A stretch of 64,000 nucleotides of DNA from Echiichthys vipera (Eukaryota; Chordata; Actinopteri; Perciformes; Trachinidae): positions 10,744,173 to 10,808,172 of the forward strand of contig OY829658.1 in NCBI GenBank assembly GCA_963691815.1, written 5' to 3'. The first letter of the stretch is position 1; each line of letters begins with the position of its first letter. Shown one piece after another: positions 1-11,655 of the stretch. Made by a program: the position numbers and the translations under genes. The notes beneath the pieces were generated by a model. It saw only the letters and a list, made by a program, of their open reading frames with translations. It did not search any database and was not told the origin of the DNA.

Positions 1-2025
1 GTAACATGCCTACCATCTGGCAATACATTGGAGTGTTTGGTGTGTGTTTGTCCTTTTTGTCCCAGGTCACCATGGGAGTAAATGCTGACGCCAGATAATA
101 TGTAAACACACACATGCCACACGCGCCCCTGTCCCATGAGGTAGGAAATTTCCGCCCACTCCACACACATTATCTTCCCTGACCTCCGACCCTGGGCTTG
201 TGACCTCCTGGTTGGCCAGAGCTCCTTTGCGCTGCGGCTTGATTGGTCATGTTGACTGTCTTTGTGTTCCAAGCTGTGCTCTTCTGGGAATGTTGAGGGA
301 AAGCCGTAAATAGAGAAGATGAAGACAGAGACGTAGAGGGCGATTATGAGACCAAGAAGCAGAGAACAAGCAGAGGAAAATAATGCGTGACAAAGAGAGA
401 AAGATTTTAAAAGTCAACAACAAACAACAGAGAAAAATAGATTAATAGATTGACAATTAGATAAGGAAAATACAGGAATACACAGAAGTGCAGAAAGGTG
501 GTAGCTTTATATTTCACCCTGCCTTCCTCATTACGCATTGATCACCCACCCCCGATTCTTCCAGGATTCCCTCCCTGCTGTTCCCTCTCTGGCGGCCTGA
601 TTTATGTGACCCTTTAGCTGCCCACCTCAAATGGCAAGGCAAAAGAGAAAAGGGCCCTGCTGCCAGGCTTTGTTCTTGTAGGAGTGCAGTGGGGGTGGGT
701 GGTATGTGTCTCAAGACAGGGGTTGCAGATCATGGCCTGTAGAGGTTTAGGTGACCTTTGATCCTTGTGGCCGAAATCACAAAGGAGGCCTTATCCCACC
801 TCCCCTTCGTCTCTGTGAGGTCCAGTTCAACCTGTGACCTCCCAGAAAACGCCAGAGGAAAAGACAGATAAAACACTGCGGGGGAAGGGAAGGAGACAAA
901 GAGGGAAATGCGCATTTAGCCCAAATTGTGGGTTGTAAAAGCTAAAACCATTGGTTTAAGCGATACAGTTGCTTTTCAGTGCCTGTATTTTTTCTGTTTA
1001 AGGTAGTGTCCTCATTTTTTTGTAAAGAAGACCTGATTATTTAATTCCATCCTGTGTAGTGAGAAGCACCAGATGCAGAGCTTCTTGTTCAGTACGTACA
1101 GTTTTACTCAGCTTACAGAAAGTAACATCTTTGAATGTTACTCTATAGGGCTGGGTTATCGTTTGAATTTCTTTGATCACTATGCCTGAGGTTTGATAAT
1201 GAAACAATATATTTAAAAAGAAAACTTAGTATAAGCAATATTAACATGTTTAACCTTTTTTTCACATAATAAACATGCAGAACTGTGCTGTGTTGAATAA
1301 AGAACTTCCCCCCAAAAAAATATAGCTTAAAGTTAGAATTAAATTTAACCTTCCTCAAGCCAAAGGCCCTATGTTGTGTCATGTTTACGACAAATTACAA
1401 AGTTATTTATGTTTTTGCCCTGTGAAATAATGGGAGAGATGATTCCAATAAAGATATAAATAATAAAATATCTAATCAAAGAGTAAGTAAAAGTAACCAA
1501 GCCTAAGAATCTAAGTGTGCAATGCCAACTCTCAATACTTGAAACTTTTCATTTCTATGGCTACTTTTCAGGAGGTTGAATTCTGCACTATGAGGGGGAA
1601 CATTTTTCAAATGTAGTCCTTATATTTTGTATGATGCCAACTTTGAATATCAGGATGTTGTAGGGGTTCAGGAAGTTCCATCGTTTGTGCAGTGTGAGGT
1701 GACTTCCTATTCCTGACCCTGTTTCCTTTCCTCTTTAATGGAGCCCCCAAACGTGGGAAAGGAATAGATCACAAAAACTGAGCAGGTGTTTGTGCATTCG
1801 CTTGCCAGGAAGATGTCACATACAGTGTCCTCTCTTTTAATGTTTCCTGGTCCTATGCATCCTGTTGCTGGGGGTCATCTGTATCCCATCTGAGTAATAA
1901 AACGGACAGGGTGGTGGTGTGTTTGGGCATTTAGACATTCCTGTTCAGCCCTTTTGTCACGCTGCCTAGTGGGAGGCAATCGTGTGTCTTTGCTTGATTC
2001 ACATGATTGTGTTTTATTTCCCCAG
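1..2025 (+). other. trim71: Intron of trim71 (5' end outside window)
   Basis: No exon is visible before the acceptor at 2024-2025. The stretch is AT-rich non-coding sequence with short spurious open frames on both strands. Because the first trim71 exon in the window begins inside the coiled-coil region, the RING and B-box exon must lie upstream of position 1 and this stretch is intronic. The acceptor is preceded by a pyrimidine-rich run ending in CCCCAG. Confidence 0.7.
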
Positions 2026-2160
2026 CTAAGCATGGAGAAGGTCCAGGCCATGGCAGAGCAGGTGGAGATCAAAGCCAAGGTGGTGCAGACTGAAGTGAAG
2101 GCCCTTGTGCTCAAACACAAGAAAGCTCTGGAGGAGAGGGAGTGTGAACTACTGTGGAAG
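2026..2160 (+). CDS. trim71: trim71 exon: coiled-coil segment 1
   Basis: This exon has 45 codons and starts at L-S-M-E-K after the CCCCAG acceptor. It ends at ECELLWK before the donor GTGAGC. It is rich in Glu, Lys, Gln and Val with heptad-like spacing (AEQVEIKAKVVQTEVKALV), as expected of the region after the B-boxes that mediates TRIM self-association. The MEK methionine inside it is not a start: the frame opens directly from the acceptor, and the orthologous protein continues upstream. Confidence 0.9.
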
Positions 2161-5100
2161 GTGAGCTGCTACCTTCATGTTCATTAGTGTGAAGTCCTAA
2201 CCCGGACAGTTATGTTTTAGTTTGAGGCCTCTTGCATTCAGGCTAATTTGGCACAAGTGACCAATAAAAATGAGACACAGCGTTTTCTCCACTTTTCACA
2301 TGTGCTGTGACTATTACAATGATGGTTACTTCGCTAAATGCTTGTGACGGACACATTAAAAGAGCAAACCGATTTTGTTGCTTTATTTAGAGAGCTTCTG
2401 TATTTTGATATTATATATACACAATCTAAGAAGTGGACAGGCTTTAATGCAAACTTATAACTCCCTCTCCAATGAGAAGAAATGTATTTTTATCTGTTTT
2501 TTTGTTTTTCTAGTCCATACAAACGACTTTACATCCTTATCCCCACATTCACATCCATATGGCATAAATTTTTTAGCTTTTAGCTATTTAATTGGCACAG
2601 AGCAAAACTATTGTTGGCAGGGAGAATAATCATGTGTGCTTTAAAAGAAGCATATAGTGTCTGTCAGTTTGGTTAATTTAAACTTGTTTAAGCTCAACCA
2701 AACCAGGAATCCAGCTGTTAACCTGGCAGTTTAACACTAACACAGTGCTGCAAGAACCCTCTGCAAGGCCTTCCCAGGTTGAAGGTTACCCAGTGAACGA
2801 ATGGGGTTTAGGGTGAAAGAAAGAACCCCGATCCCTGAGAACCCGCACAAAATCCCTAAAACTTTAGTAATAAATGGATAATTGCATAAAAAGGAAACGT
2901 CACTACAACATGCCATTTTACCAATCAAATCTCTAACACATACACATAGAAACACACACAATCTGCATTAAACCAATTACAATTGAAACCAGATAGTAAA
3001 ATGTGCATTTGTGCAGTTCTGTACACGTGCAGATGTGTTTCTTTGGGTCTGACAGAACATAACCGATGATTTACAGTAACACCCACCGGTCTACCAAACT
3101 CTTACTTCTCCTCTTCTCCTGAGAGCAGGCTCAGTGACACTGTAAAAACTGACCCATGTCTTACTCCTTCAGATCTTACAGCTGTTGTGTGTGTGCGGGT
3201 CAAAGTGTCACAAAGAAGGTTTTTCCTTACCCGTGTTCTCTCTTTAATCCTTTTTACACCACCACAGGACTCGCCCTTTATCCCTGACCTGATAAAGCCA
3301 TTACTGGCCGACTGTCGCACATGTTTTATGAATGCCAATGCTTTGCCTGTTCTGTGTAAGTGGATGACTAAGTGGAGCATTGTGAGACAGTTTTGCAATG
3401 TTCAGTTTTGGTCTAGTAAGCTTACTATTGTTTGAGAAATGTTGAGAATTTCAGGAATACCTTGGGGCAAATGAAGGCTCCATGTAAAGTAGGAAGGTGC
3501 TGCTATATTGTAAATAAATGTCGTTTGGTGCTTGTAGAGCTGCTAGGAGGCTGTCTTGCTGCTGGCTAGCTACTTATTTTATAATTTCTGTATCGTTTAT
3601 TTGTATGGTGTAAGGTTGTATACATGGGGCTGAAGTCATAAATGAAATCATCTCTAATCATTTGAAAAAGTGATTTGAAAATGGCACCTTTGGCTCTGAG
3701 GAATTGTGTGTTTCGAGCTTGTAGTTGCCTGAAGTGATGAATCATCAAAAAAGAAAAATATAATCAATCAATATAATAACAAGTAATGGAAAATGAATTG
3801 CTATCCCACCCTATACCCCTCAACTTAGCATTAAAATATTGGACATTCTGTAGAGACTAGTGTAATCTGTCAGGCCCCTTCTCCATTATAAATGGTCCCT
3901 TCAGCCCAGTCCAAGTGACAACTGGTGTCATGCTACAACAGTATGCTGTGCTCTCTTTACCTGCCACCTTTTGCATGCCGCACTGCTCCTCTGCCGTCCT
4001 CAGGTGCAGGAGGCTTATGAGCTTGAATCATACCAGATATAGGAAATTACTCAGCTTGTATTTCCTGTACCGCAAGCTGGTGTGGTTGCCTCCTGCGCTC
4101 TTGTGTCAGGAAACTGAATCCAGGAAAGTGCTGTTCAGTGACTCAGAGATCCATGGCTTTAAGATGACAGCAAATGCTCTATAATGTGACTCAGAGGTGA
4201 AACATTTGACTTGAAAGCTCAGTGTGTGGGTCTTGAGCAGCGTTTTCCATTACAGTCGAATACCCAGTATAAAGCGGGTCTCCCTCGCTGAATAGCCCCC
4301 AATTTAAATATGAGCTGCCCCTAGCAGTCGTTTCACCGGGCTTTTGTTGGCCCTGACAAAGTGCAGGGCCCTTTTCTCCCCTGACAAAAGCCTGGCTGCT
4401 GTTTAGATCTAATTCTAAGCGGGATGTGACGAAGGTAGTACTGGACGCCACAACACAACATTTTTAAAAGCCGGCGAAGTAGAGAGTAGACACTTTTATC
4501 CAGTGGTACAGTGCTATTTATTATTTATTTTTTTTGCTACCAGAAAATGATCTGTGCACACGCATCTTTGCACAGGCTTGAAAAAATGAGTGCTGTAGCA
4601 TCCTGGGTTCGATTCCGACCTGCGGTCCTTTGCCTCTGCACCAGGGCCAGTCTGTCTGTCACTTACACACACTTTTTGACAACTATCAATAATTTTAGTG
4701 TTTTCTCTCATGTTACTTTGGTGCATGAGATGATGGCATGAATCAAACAAGCCACCTTAAATATCAAAGTGATAACAAACTCTTTGTTTTCATCGTCTTT
4801 CTTTAACAACATACATTTTAATAATGGTCAGATCTCGAAATGTGCTCATAAAATGGTTTGAATGTCATCTACATTATTCAAACTGTAACTATTCTGTATT
4901 TCTCACTTGGAGAAGGAAGTGCTGCAGCACCGCTCCAGTGTATCAATGATTACCCGACAATTGAAACCCATTCAGTTTGATACGTCAGCTCCGGAGTCTT
5001 GTAAATCCCTACGGGGTCCTTTGGAGAAAAATGGGGTGAGAGGGCATGCCCTGCAACTTTCCGGCCACATTTTACCTAAATGTAAATGCGCCTTAAATAT

Positions 5101-8100
5101 TGTATATGTTGTGAGTGTGTAGCACAGAAGTTGTGCTAGCATGTGAAGTTGTAACTTATACGTAGTTGTTATTTCCAAGGTCTCCCTCTCTCTGTCACTC
5201 AGGTTTTTGCACTCTGTGAAATATATACCAACTCTGCCAATGAGTGTTCAACTGAGAAGCTAAAACTAGATGTTTGTCCGTTAGAAAGCCTAACTTGAGT
5301 CTTTGTCCTCACTGACTATAAAGTGTAATTTGAGTCTAACAGATGCAAATTGGAGTTCCACTTTTGCATAGGATTAACAAAAGACCCCTCTCTTTTGGGC
5401 TCTTTGTTTCTTTCAGAGTCCCTCCCTACTATCAGGCAGTCAGGCTATTGTGTTATACTTTTTTTGTTAGGTGAAGAGCCACATCCATGCTTCTCAGGTT
5501 CTACCACCCTCTTTAATGCTTTATTCTCACTGACTGTACTGCAACGTTATCTGGCTTCTCAGTGTAACAGAAATGTGTCATGTTCTCTTTTTCACACAAA
5601 TCACTCTTACTGGAGTGATGATATCGTATTACAATTAAAATATGTAAGATGTCTTTATCTATAGTAATAGTGGTTAATGTTGTAAGGTTGAATGTCAGCT
5701 CAAAGAAAGACACATAAATAACCTGGAGCAAGAGCAAAAATTTCATTAGTGTGTTTTTCAGTTGTAAAACTCCCCAATAATATCCATATTTAGTCCTTAA
5801 TAGTTATCACACCAATCAAAATGGTATGCAAGCAACTATCTACATGATTTCGACGTCATCTTCTTCCTGAATATCTGACAGACTTGGCATACTCAGCACA
5901 TTGCTGCCATCCTGTGGGCAGACTTTGCTGGTAACAGTCTGTGGTATGGAGGTACCGGGAGACTTTGTTTAATTTAATTCAATTAAATAGCACATGCAAT
6001 TATATTAAATGAAGTAATTTGGTTACAGAGGTAGTGATCTAAATCTGGATAACCATTATTGCTGAGCCCTTAAAAATCCATACCAGAGTGAGGGAGGAAC
6101 AGGAAAATCTCATAAAATACAAATATGTCTGTGTTCTGGCTGCCAACATTAGCGTTTCTGATTCACAACATATTTTACAACATGAAAAAATAATCATTTT
6201 ATGGATCAACAATGGATCAAGTGCCCCTGTCATGTGCTTTTTAGGCTGTTTGAAGAATAAAATGCCCTTTGGTGATGGTAAACATTCGCTATTCTGATTC
6301 TGTCTCCTTTCAGGTGGAGAAGATCCGTCAGGTGAAGGCCAAGTCTCTATACCTGCAGGTGGAGAAACTGCACCAGAGCCTGACCAAGTTGGACAGCACC
6401 ATCGCTGCCGTCAGCCAGGTGCTGGATGAGGGCCGCCACCTTGATGTGCTGCTGGCCAGGGAGCGAATGCTCACCCAGATCCATGAACTCAAGGCTTTGA
6501 GGGGCCTGCTGCAGGCGCAAGAGGATGACCGCTTCATGTTCACTCCTCCAGACCAGGTAGGCAACGGGACCCAGTAGATCAAGGATCCTACACAAGTGAT
6601 CAGCACCTAAAGTTTGGATGACTTTTAACATTATAACAGCATTACTATGGAAATCTTTGAAAAGTCGAACTTAGAATTAAAATGGAAAAGTTCTTAGTCA
6701 ACGTTGTTCCAATATGGTCATAGAAGTGGCCCATAAGAGTATGTGAACATTTTTATTTTTGCTCAAATAACATATATATAGTGGGGAAATTATAATGCTA
6801 TTGTGATAGAACATTTATATTTTCAAGATTTATCATATATCATTTTATAAAGTCTCCTATGGGCTTCCATACATTGTTATGTTACGGAGCCTGATATAAA
6901 AACCTTGGAGATCATTTTAATGTATTCTGAGTTTACAAGTAAACCTTTAAAACACATTTAAATATGTTCCATCATGTTTCCCACAGGCGCTGTACATAGC
7001 CATCCAGTCCATGGGCCTCATCAGCAGCGGAGCCTTTGCCCCAGTCACCAAAGCCCATGGGGAGGGTCTAAAAAGTGCGCTTCGTGGCAAGCCCGCCTCC
7101 TTCACTGTGATTGGATATGACCATGATGGCGAGCCACGTCTTTCCGGTGGGGACACAGTGTCTGCAATAGTCATGTCGGTCACAGATGGTAACCTGTCTG
7201 CGGCGGAGGTAACAGACCACCAGAATGGCTCGTACACTGTCAGCTACTTGCCTAAATGTGAGGGGGAGCACCTGGTGTCAGTGTTGGTGTGTAACCAGCA
7301 CATCCACGGCAGCCCCTTCAAGGTGATCGTGAAGTCAGGGCGAAGCTACGGCTCCCTGGGCTCCCAAGTGTCGTCCTTCGGGTGCGAGGGGGAGGGAGAT
7401 GGTCAGCTGTGTCGTCCCTGGGGCATCAGCGTGGACAAGGAGGGATATGTGGTGGTGGCCGATCGCAGCAACAACCGCATACAGGTAGAGCACAATCTTC
7501 AATCTCTTTTCTGCAGTCACACTGTCACAAGTATGGTCAGCTTGGATGTTATAAACATCACTTTTATATATATTTAACCTCTATGTCTTTACTTGCTTTT
7601 TTGTCTTATATTTAGATTTTACTTTTACTTTTGTTATTTTCTTTTCATAGTAATTTAATGAGCATTGTTGTAGGGTGCTTTTCATTGCCAACGAATACTT
7701 CTGTTATTGTTGTGCGCATGACAAATAAAGAACATTAAACTTATTCTATACCTGGCTATTTTCATACATCAGTTTTATATACAGCGTTCAAGAGAATTAT
7801 ACAATAAATAAGCCATTAAATGTGTGTAAAACAAATGGAAAGAATCTTTATTTTCTCCATAAAGGGCTTTCACAGCACATGGAACCTCATCTGTATTCTA
7901 CCCTCAGTTTCAATCCGTCTCTGCTAAACACCACAGATATCTGAACTTAAATTGTGTTTAGAGTGGTCTTATGTCATTTATCATTCTCATCATTCACTCA
8001 CCAGTTGATGCTAACATCACACTGTTAATTTTTGTGCCAGAATGTTTACATAGCCGCGAGTCTGCTCGCCAAACTGTGTTCAAATGTTGAAAAGTACACT

Positions 8101-9332
8101 GACAATACAACAGCTAAAAATGGCACTGTATTGAACAATTGGCCTTAAACTTACCACACACACACACTCTCACACACACTCATGTGCTTGAGTGGTTTTC
8201 ACATATGTATTGCTTTGCGTGGTGAAGACATCAGCTGCATGTACATTAGAATGCCTGCAGAAAACCAAGCGGAGAGTATTCATTCTGTAAAAGCTACACT
8301 AAGTTTGACTATTTCATTTAACATGCAGGTTAATGTTAAGATATTTACAGAAGAGTAGGTACATAGTGAGAGCTCCACTATTAGAACATTTGAAATGGAA
8401 TAAATAAGCAGTGTTTTTGCTCCTTCCCTCTCCAGATATTCAAGCCTTGCGGTGCCTTCCACCATAAGTTTGGCTCTCTGGGCTCTCGGCCTGGTCAGTT
8501 TGATCGTCCAGCGGGGGTTGCATGTGACAGTCAAAGACGAATTATTGTGGCTGATAAGGACAATCACCGTGTGCAGGTATGAAAACCAATTGAAAAGTCC
8601 CCCTCAAATATGTAGATGTAGAATATTTTGTTACAAAAGCATGTTCACTTCTGAAAACCTGTAAACCCATAAACATACTTAAACACAGGTCCTCTCGCTT
8701 GCTCTCTCTACTGCAGATGTAAACATGTTGGGCCCTAAGACATTTGCTTTGTTTGACAGGTGTTTACTTTTGAGGGCCAGTTCCTGCTGAAGTTTGGGGA
8801 AAAGGGTACCAAGAATGGGCAGTTCAACTATCCCTGGGATGTGGCTGTCAACTCTGAGGGTAAGATCCTGGTCTCAGACACCAGGAACCATCGTGTGCAG
8901 CTCTTCGCCCCCGACGGCTCTTTCCTCAACAAGTACGGCTTTGAGGGGGCCCTGTGGAAACACTTTGACTCTCCCAGAGGAGTGGCCTTTAACCACGAAG
9001 ACCACCTGGTGGTGACCGACTTCAACAACCACAGGCTCCTAGTCATCCGGCCAGACTGCCAGTCGGCTCGCTTTCTGGGATCTGAGGGAACCGGGAACGG
9101 GCAGTTTCTGCGGCCCCAGGGCGTCGCGGTGGACCAGGAGAACCGCATCGTCGTGGCAGACTCCCGCAACCACCGAGTCCAAGTGTTCGAGCCCAATGGA
9201 AACTTCTTATGCAAATTTGGCACACAGGGGAGCGGTTTCGGACAAATGGATCGCCCCTCCGGTGTGGCTGTGACGCCCGAGGGAGTCATTGTGGTCATTG
9301 ACTTTGGAAATAATCGCATCCTCAAGTTCTAA
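2026..9332 (+). CDS. trim71: TRIM71 / LIN-41, C-terminal 529 residues (5 exons, 5' partial)
   Basis: This is the 3' portion of the coding region of E3 ubiquitin ligase TRIM71 (LIN-41), a cytoplasmic RNA-binding repressor of differentiation mRNAs in stem and early embryonic cells. Coding segments are 2026-2160, 6314-6556, 6987-7484, 8436-8576 and 8760-9332. All junctions are GT-AG and phase 0. They join to 45+81+166+47+190 residues with no stop until TAA at 9330-9332. Domain order is end of coiled coil, filamin/ABP280 immunoglobulin-like domain, then six NHL repeats ending in FGNNRILKF. The filamin and NHL parts match vertebrate TRIM71 much better than TRIM2/TRIM3 (for example FTVIGYDHDGEPRLSGGD and FNYPWDVAVNSEGKILVSD). 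RING and B-boxes are not in the window, so ligase activity cannot be judged here. A teleost trim71 duplicate cannot be excluded. Confidence 0.93.
2161..6313 (+). other. trim71: trim71 intron (4.15 kb)
   Basis: Donor GTGAGC at 2161 and acceptor TTTCAG ending at 6313. Contents are AT-rich unique-looking sequence. I see no exon-like segment with conserved protein sequence on either strand and no clear full-length transposon. The small open frames on both strands have no recognisable domain. Confidence 0.75.
6314..6556 (+). CDS. trim71: trim71 exon: coiled-coil segment 2
   Basis: This exon has 81 codons, from VEKIRQVKAKSLYLQVEKL to DRFMFTPPDQ. It is strongly helical (leucines at heptad spacing, no proline until the end) and continues the coiled coil of the previous exon in frame. 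The closing FMFTPPDQ motif leads into the filamin domain in TRIM71 proteins. Acceptor CAG at 6311-6313; donor GTAGGC from 6557. Confidence 0.92.
6987..7484 (+). CDS. trim71: trim71 exon: filamin domain and start of NHL repeat 1
   Basis: This exon has 166 codons. It opens with ALYIAIQSMGLISSGAFAP. The filamin/ABP280 repeat runs from about 7059 to 7338, with the hallmark GYDHDGEPRLSGGD, DHQNGSYTVSYLPKCEGEH and HIHGSPFKV strands. NHL repeat 1 starts near 7366 (LCRPWGISVDKEGYVVVADRSNNRIQ). Donor GTAGAG follows at 7485. The preceding intron is only 430 bp (6557-6986). In this family the filamin domain supports mRNA repression and the NHL propeller binds RNA stem-loops. Confidence 0.95.
7485..8435 (+). 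other. trim71: trim71 intron within NHL repeat 1
   Basis: A phase-0 intron of 951 bp, donor GTAGAG and acceptor CTCTCCAG. It is AT-rich with a short interrupted CA stretch near 8156-8180 and otherwise nothing recognisable. The next intron (8577-8759, 183 bp, acceptor TTTGACAG) interrupts NHL repeat 2 at the equivalent residue. Confidence 0.85.
8436..8576 (+). CDS. trim71: trim71 exon: one NHL-length unit (47 codons)
   Basis: Reads IFKPCGAFHHKFG, then GSRPGQFDRPAGVACD, to IIVADKDNHRVQ. It completes NHL repeat 1 and holds most of repeat 2. Both flanking introns are phase 0 and fall right after the RIQ/RVQ strand, so the exon is exactly one propeller-blade period long. Acceptor CCAG ends at 8435; donor GTATGA starts at 8577. 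Confidence 0.94.
8760..9332 (+). CDS. trim71: trim71 last coding exon: NHL repeats 2-6 and stop
   Basis: This exon has 190 codons plus TAA. It starts VFTFEGQFLLKFG, closing NHL 2, then carries NHL 3 (NGQFNYPWDVAVNSEG...SDTRNHRVQLF), NHL 4 (SPRGVAFNHED...TDFNNHRLLVI), NHL 5 (NGQFLRPQGVAVDQEN...ADSRNHRVQVF) and NHL 6 (GQMDRPSGVAVTPEG...IDFGNNRILKF). The protein ends at the last propeller strand, as usual for TRIM71. GC content is clearly higher than in the flanks. The open frame 8828-9325 on the opposite strand is a shadow of this exon. Confidence 0.96.
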   Translation: MFTFEGQFLLKFGEKGTKNGQFNYPWDVAVNSEGKILVSDTRNHRVQLFAPDGSFLNKYGFEGALWKHFDSPRGVAFNHEDHLVVTDFNNHRLLVIRPDCQSARFLGSEGTGNGQFLRPQGVAVDQENRIVVADSRNHRVQVFEPNGNFLCKFGTQGSGFGQMDRPSGVAVTPEGVIVVIDFGNNRILKF

Positions 9333-9653
9333 AAAAGAGTTTATTTTTGCATTCTCTCCCTCTGTTTGCCCTTTTGCAGTTTTCTTGATAAAGGAAATGG
9401 AGGTGAGAGAATGAATCAACAGACACAACAGAGGAGGCAAGCTCAGAGAGGATTGAGAGCAAGCTGAAGTGAAGGGAAATTAAACAATAGACTCTTTTTT
9501 TTCATTTACATTGCTATATAACCAATAAGATATCTGTGGTATGTATGACAAAGGGGACCTCTACAAATTGATAATCAGTAGAAAAAGCCATATTTCCCTT
9601 TCTCTGTCTCAGCTGCTCTCACTTCTCTCTGTAAGCTCTCCTTAAGTATCCAT

Positions 9654-9661
9654 CTCAGGGA
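9654..9661 (+). promoter_or_regulatory. trim71: miR-125 / lin-4 8mer target site
   Basis: CTCAGGGA is a full 8mer complement to the miR-125 seed (bases 2-8 plus A opposite base 1). It lies 322 bases after the stop codon and 43 bases before the let-7 8mer. LIN-41/TRIM71 is an established target of both lin-4/miR-125 and let-7, so position and pairing with let-7 support function; activity itself is inferred. Confidence 0.75.
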
Positions 9662-9703
9662 TTTTTTCACTCTTCTTGAAATCTTGTACCCTCTGCTCCA
9701 TAC

Positions 9704-9711
9704 CTACCTCA
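9704..9711 (+). promoter_or_regulatory. trim71: let-7 8mer target site
   Basis: CTACCTCA is the perfect 8mer complement to the let-7 seed. It is the strongest let-7 site in this UTR and lies close to the stop codon. Let-7 repression of lin-41/trim71 is conserved from nematodes to vertebrates. Extensive 3' supplementary pairing is not evident upstream. Confidence 0.8.
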
Positions 9712-9786
9712 TTTAGCTCTTTATGAATGTACTCATAGTCACTGAGCAGAGGTTTTAGTCCGTGAAGTTTTACATAGAAGAAAAGC

Positions 9787-9793
9787 CTACCTC
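9787..9793 (+). promoter_or_regulatory. trim71: let-7 7mer-m8 target site
   Basis: CTACCTC followed by T pairs with let-7 bases 2-8 without the terminal A. It sits 83 bases after the let-7 8mer, a distance at which sites usually act independently. Confidence 0.6.
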
Positions 9794-11465
9794 TATACTT
9801 TGTTATTTAAGAGAGACAAAAAAAAAAGAATAGACTGTTCAGTAGATATTTGCACAGGATTAAATGAATTCTTGCTGTGCATTTGAACTATGAGTTAAAG
9901 TGAACCTCCTGAATGTTGTTGCTGAGACAATACTCAGTCCGCTGTAGAGGCTGCATGATTTATTCTCATTAATGTGCTTCGCTCGGAGAGGAAACTAGGG
10001 TACAGTAGTAGTTTCCTATTCATGTTTTTAGGCAAGTTAGTTTTTCGCTTCTCTCCTTAGGCTCTGTGGAGTTTGTAGTGTCATGGTGTCAGAGTGTGCG
10101 AAGCGATGCCAAACTAGATAGAATCAAAATTAGCTCAGGTTACGGTAGGACTGATTAAAATGATCAGTACTTTTCAGCCTCTCCCTCTAGCTTTACTGGC
10201 TAATGCTGAGTTAATGAACTTATTGACAAATAAAAATACAAAAGATCCCTTGATTAAGTAACCCTAGTAGAAAAATAATCCAAAGTGTTTGAACACCCAT
10301 ACACCCCTGCCCCCAATCAGGTCTTATAAGACTGGATGAACTAGTGTTTTTGATAAAATAAGACCACCTGCGTCGTTGATTATCCAGTTGCATGAACAAC
10401 TAAGATGCAAAGATAAGTATGCAAGGAGAGCCTCATGCGTCTCCTCTAAAAGGGAGAACCCACCAAAGGATTTTGGTGATGAATTTTTCAGATCTGGATC
10501 TATTCGCGATCTTAAAAGAGATATAATCATGAAATTGAAAGACACCTTTTTGATGAGGCATGCTGTGAGACAAAAGCCTCACAAGTATACATCTAATTTG
10601 GCTGTCCAGAGGACGTTAAGGACATCAAATTAAAGGCCAAACAGCCAACCCCCTTGGCTCCTGGAGCCAGGGATTTAGTCCAATGAGAGGGCAAGATCAC
10701 AAAGCCCCGCCCTATTTATTGATGCTTGGGAGTTGAGAAGACATCTCCAGATTAAGCGCTAGTAGACCGATTCCTCTAAAGATGGAGGTCTATAGACCAA
10801 TTCCTTGAGTCAACCAAAGTTAGAATATCTGCACAATGGCCAACTGTAGATATGGTGAGGAAAAGACAATTAAAAAAAATCATTTTACAATTAATCATTG
10901 TTGCTGGGAACTCTTACTGGGAAGTTCATAAAATGCGTGGAGTTGAGTTCATAGCACTGTCCATGTTCTGCTTAAATGATAAAGTTTGCTTGGATTTATT
11001 GTGCGCAAGTTCTTTCACTCCGTGCTACGGCCTGTTGCTGCGTGAGGCAGGTTTTGAAAGAAGATCCTTTTAGTCAGAGATGTTTGTGTAGAAAACGGAA
11101 GATACACGCACCAAAGAGAACCCCCTTTCTCCCCCTCACATTTATCGCCTCAGCCTATCAAACGATGCCCCAGTTCAGTCATCATTAGACGGCCCATAGG
11201 CCCACAGTCGCATCTCAAATTAGCCTTCGCATCCCAATCTAATTACCATAGAAACGAATGGATACTAACCTCTTTGTGGTGAAAGCATTGTGGGTTTTTG
11301 ATGCCCCCTGTCCTTTGTTCAATCTGTGTCCCGCTGGAAGCACTAGACAATTATGGTTCTGTTAGCCACTTCCTTAGCCTAGCAACACATATTGGGACCT
11401 ATAAAAGGATTCACCGACCGGCTCTCACCTCTGAGGAGAGGGCTCGTCTGCACATGTCCAGGATT

Positions 11466-11655
11466 TACCTCAACAATCGCTTTAGCTCCTTTCTCGTATA
11501 TCTCAACTCCTGAATACCTCAAGTATGTTGCTCATAGCTACTGCGCATTTAAAACATTCTGATACCTCAACTTGTTACACATTCTGAATACCTCATTTTT
11601 ACTCTTTTATTTAAGCATACCTCATTACATATTTATGCATCTCAAATATACCTCA
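11466..11655 (+). promoter_or_regulatory. trim71: Cluster of six let-7 7mer-A1 sites
   Basis: TACCTCA occurs at 11466, 11515, 11563, 11589, 11618 and 11649, with start spacings of 49, 48, 26, 29 and 31 bases. Five of the six share ATACCTCA, so let-7 base 8 is unpaired in each. Some surrounding bases also repeat (ATTCTGA before two of them), so the cluster may come from a diverged tandem duplication. Dense spacing of this kind favours cooperative repression by Argonaute. Confidence 0.65.

Noticed and set aside
8828..9325. 165-codon open frame opposite the last trim71 exon
   Set aside because: Shadow frame of a GC-rich conserved coding exon; the + strand encodes NHL repeats.
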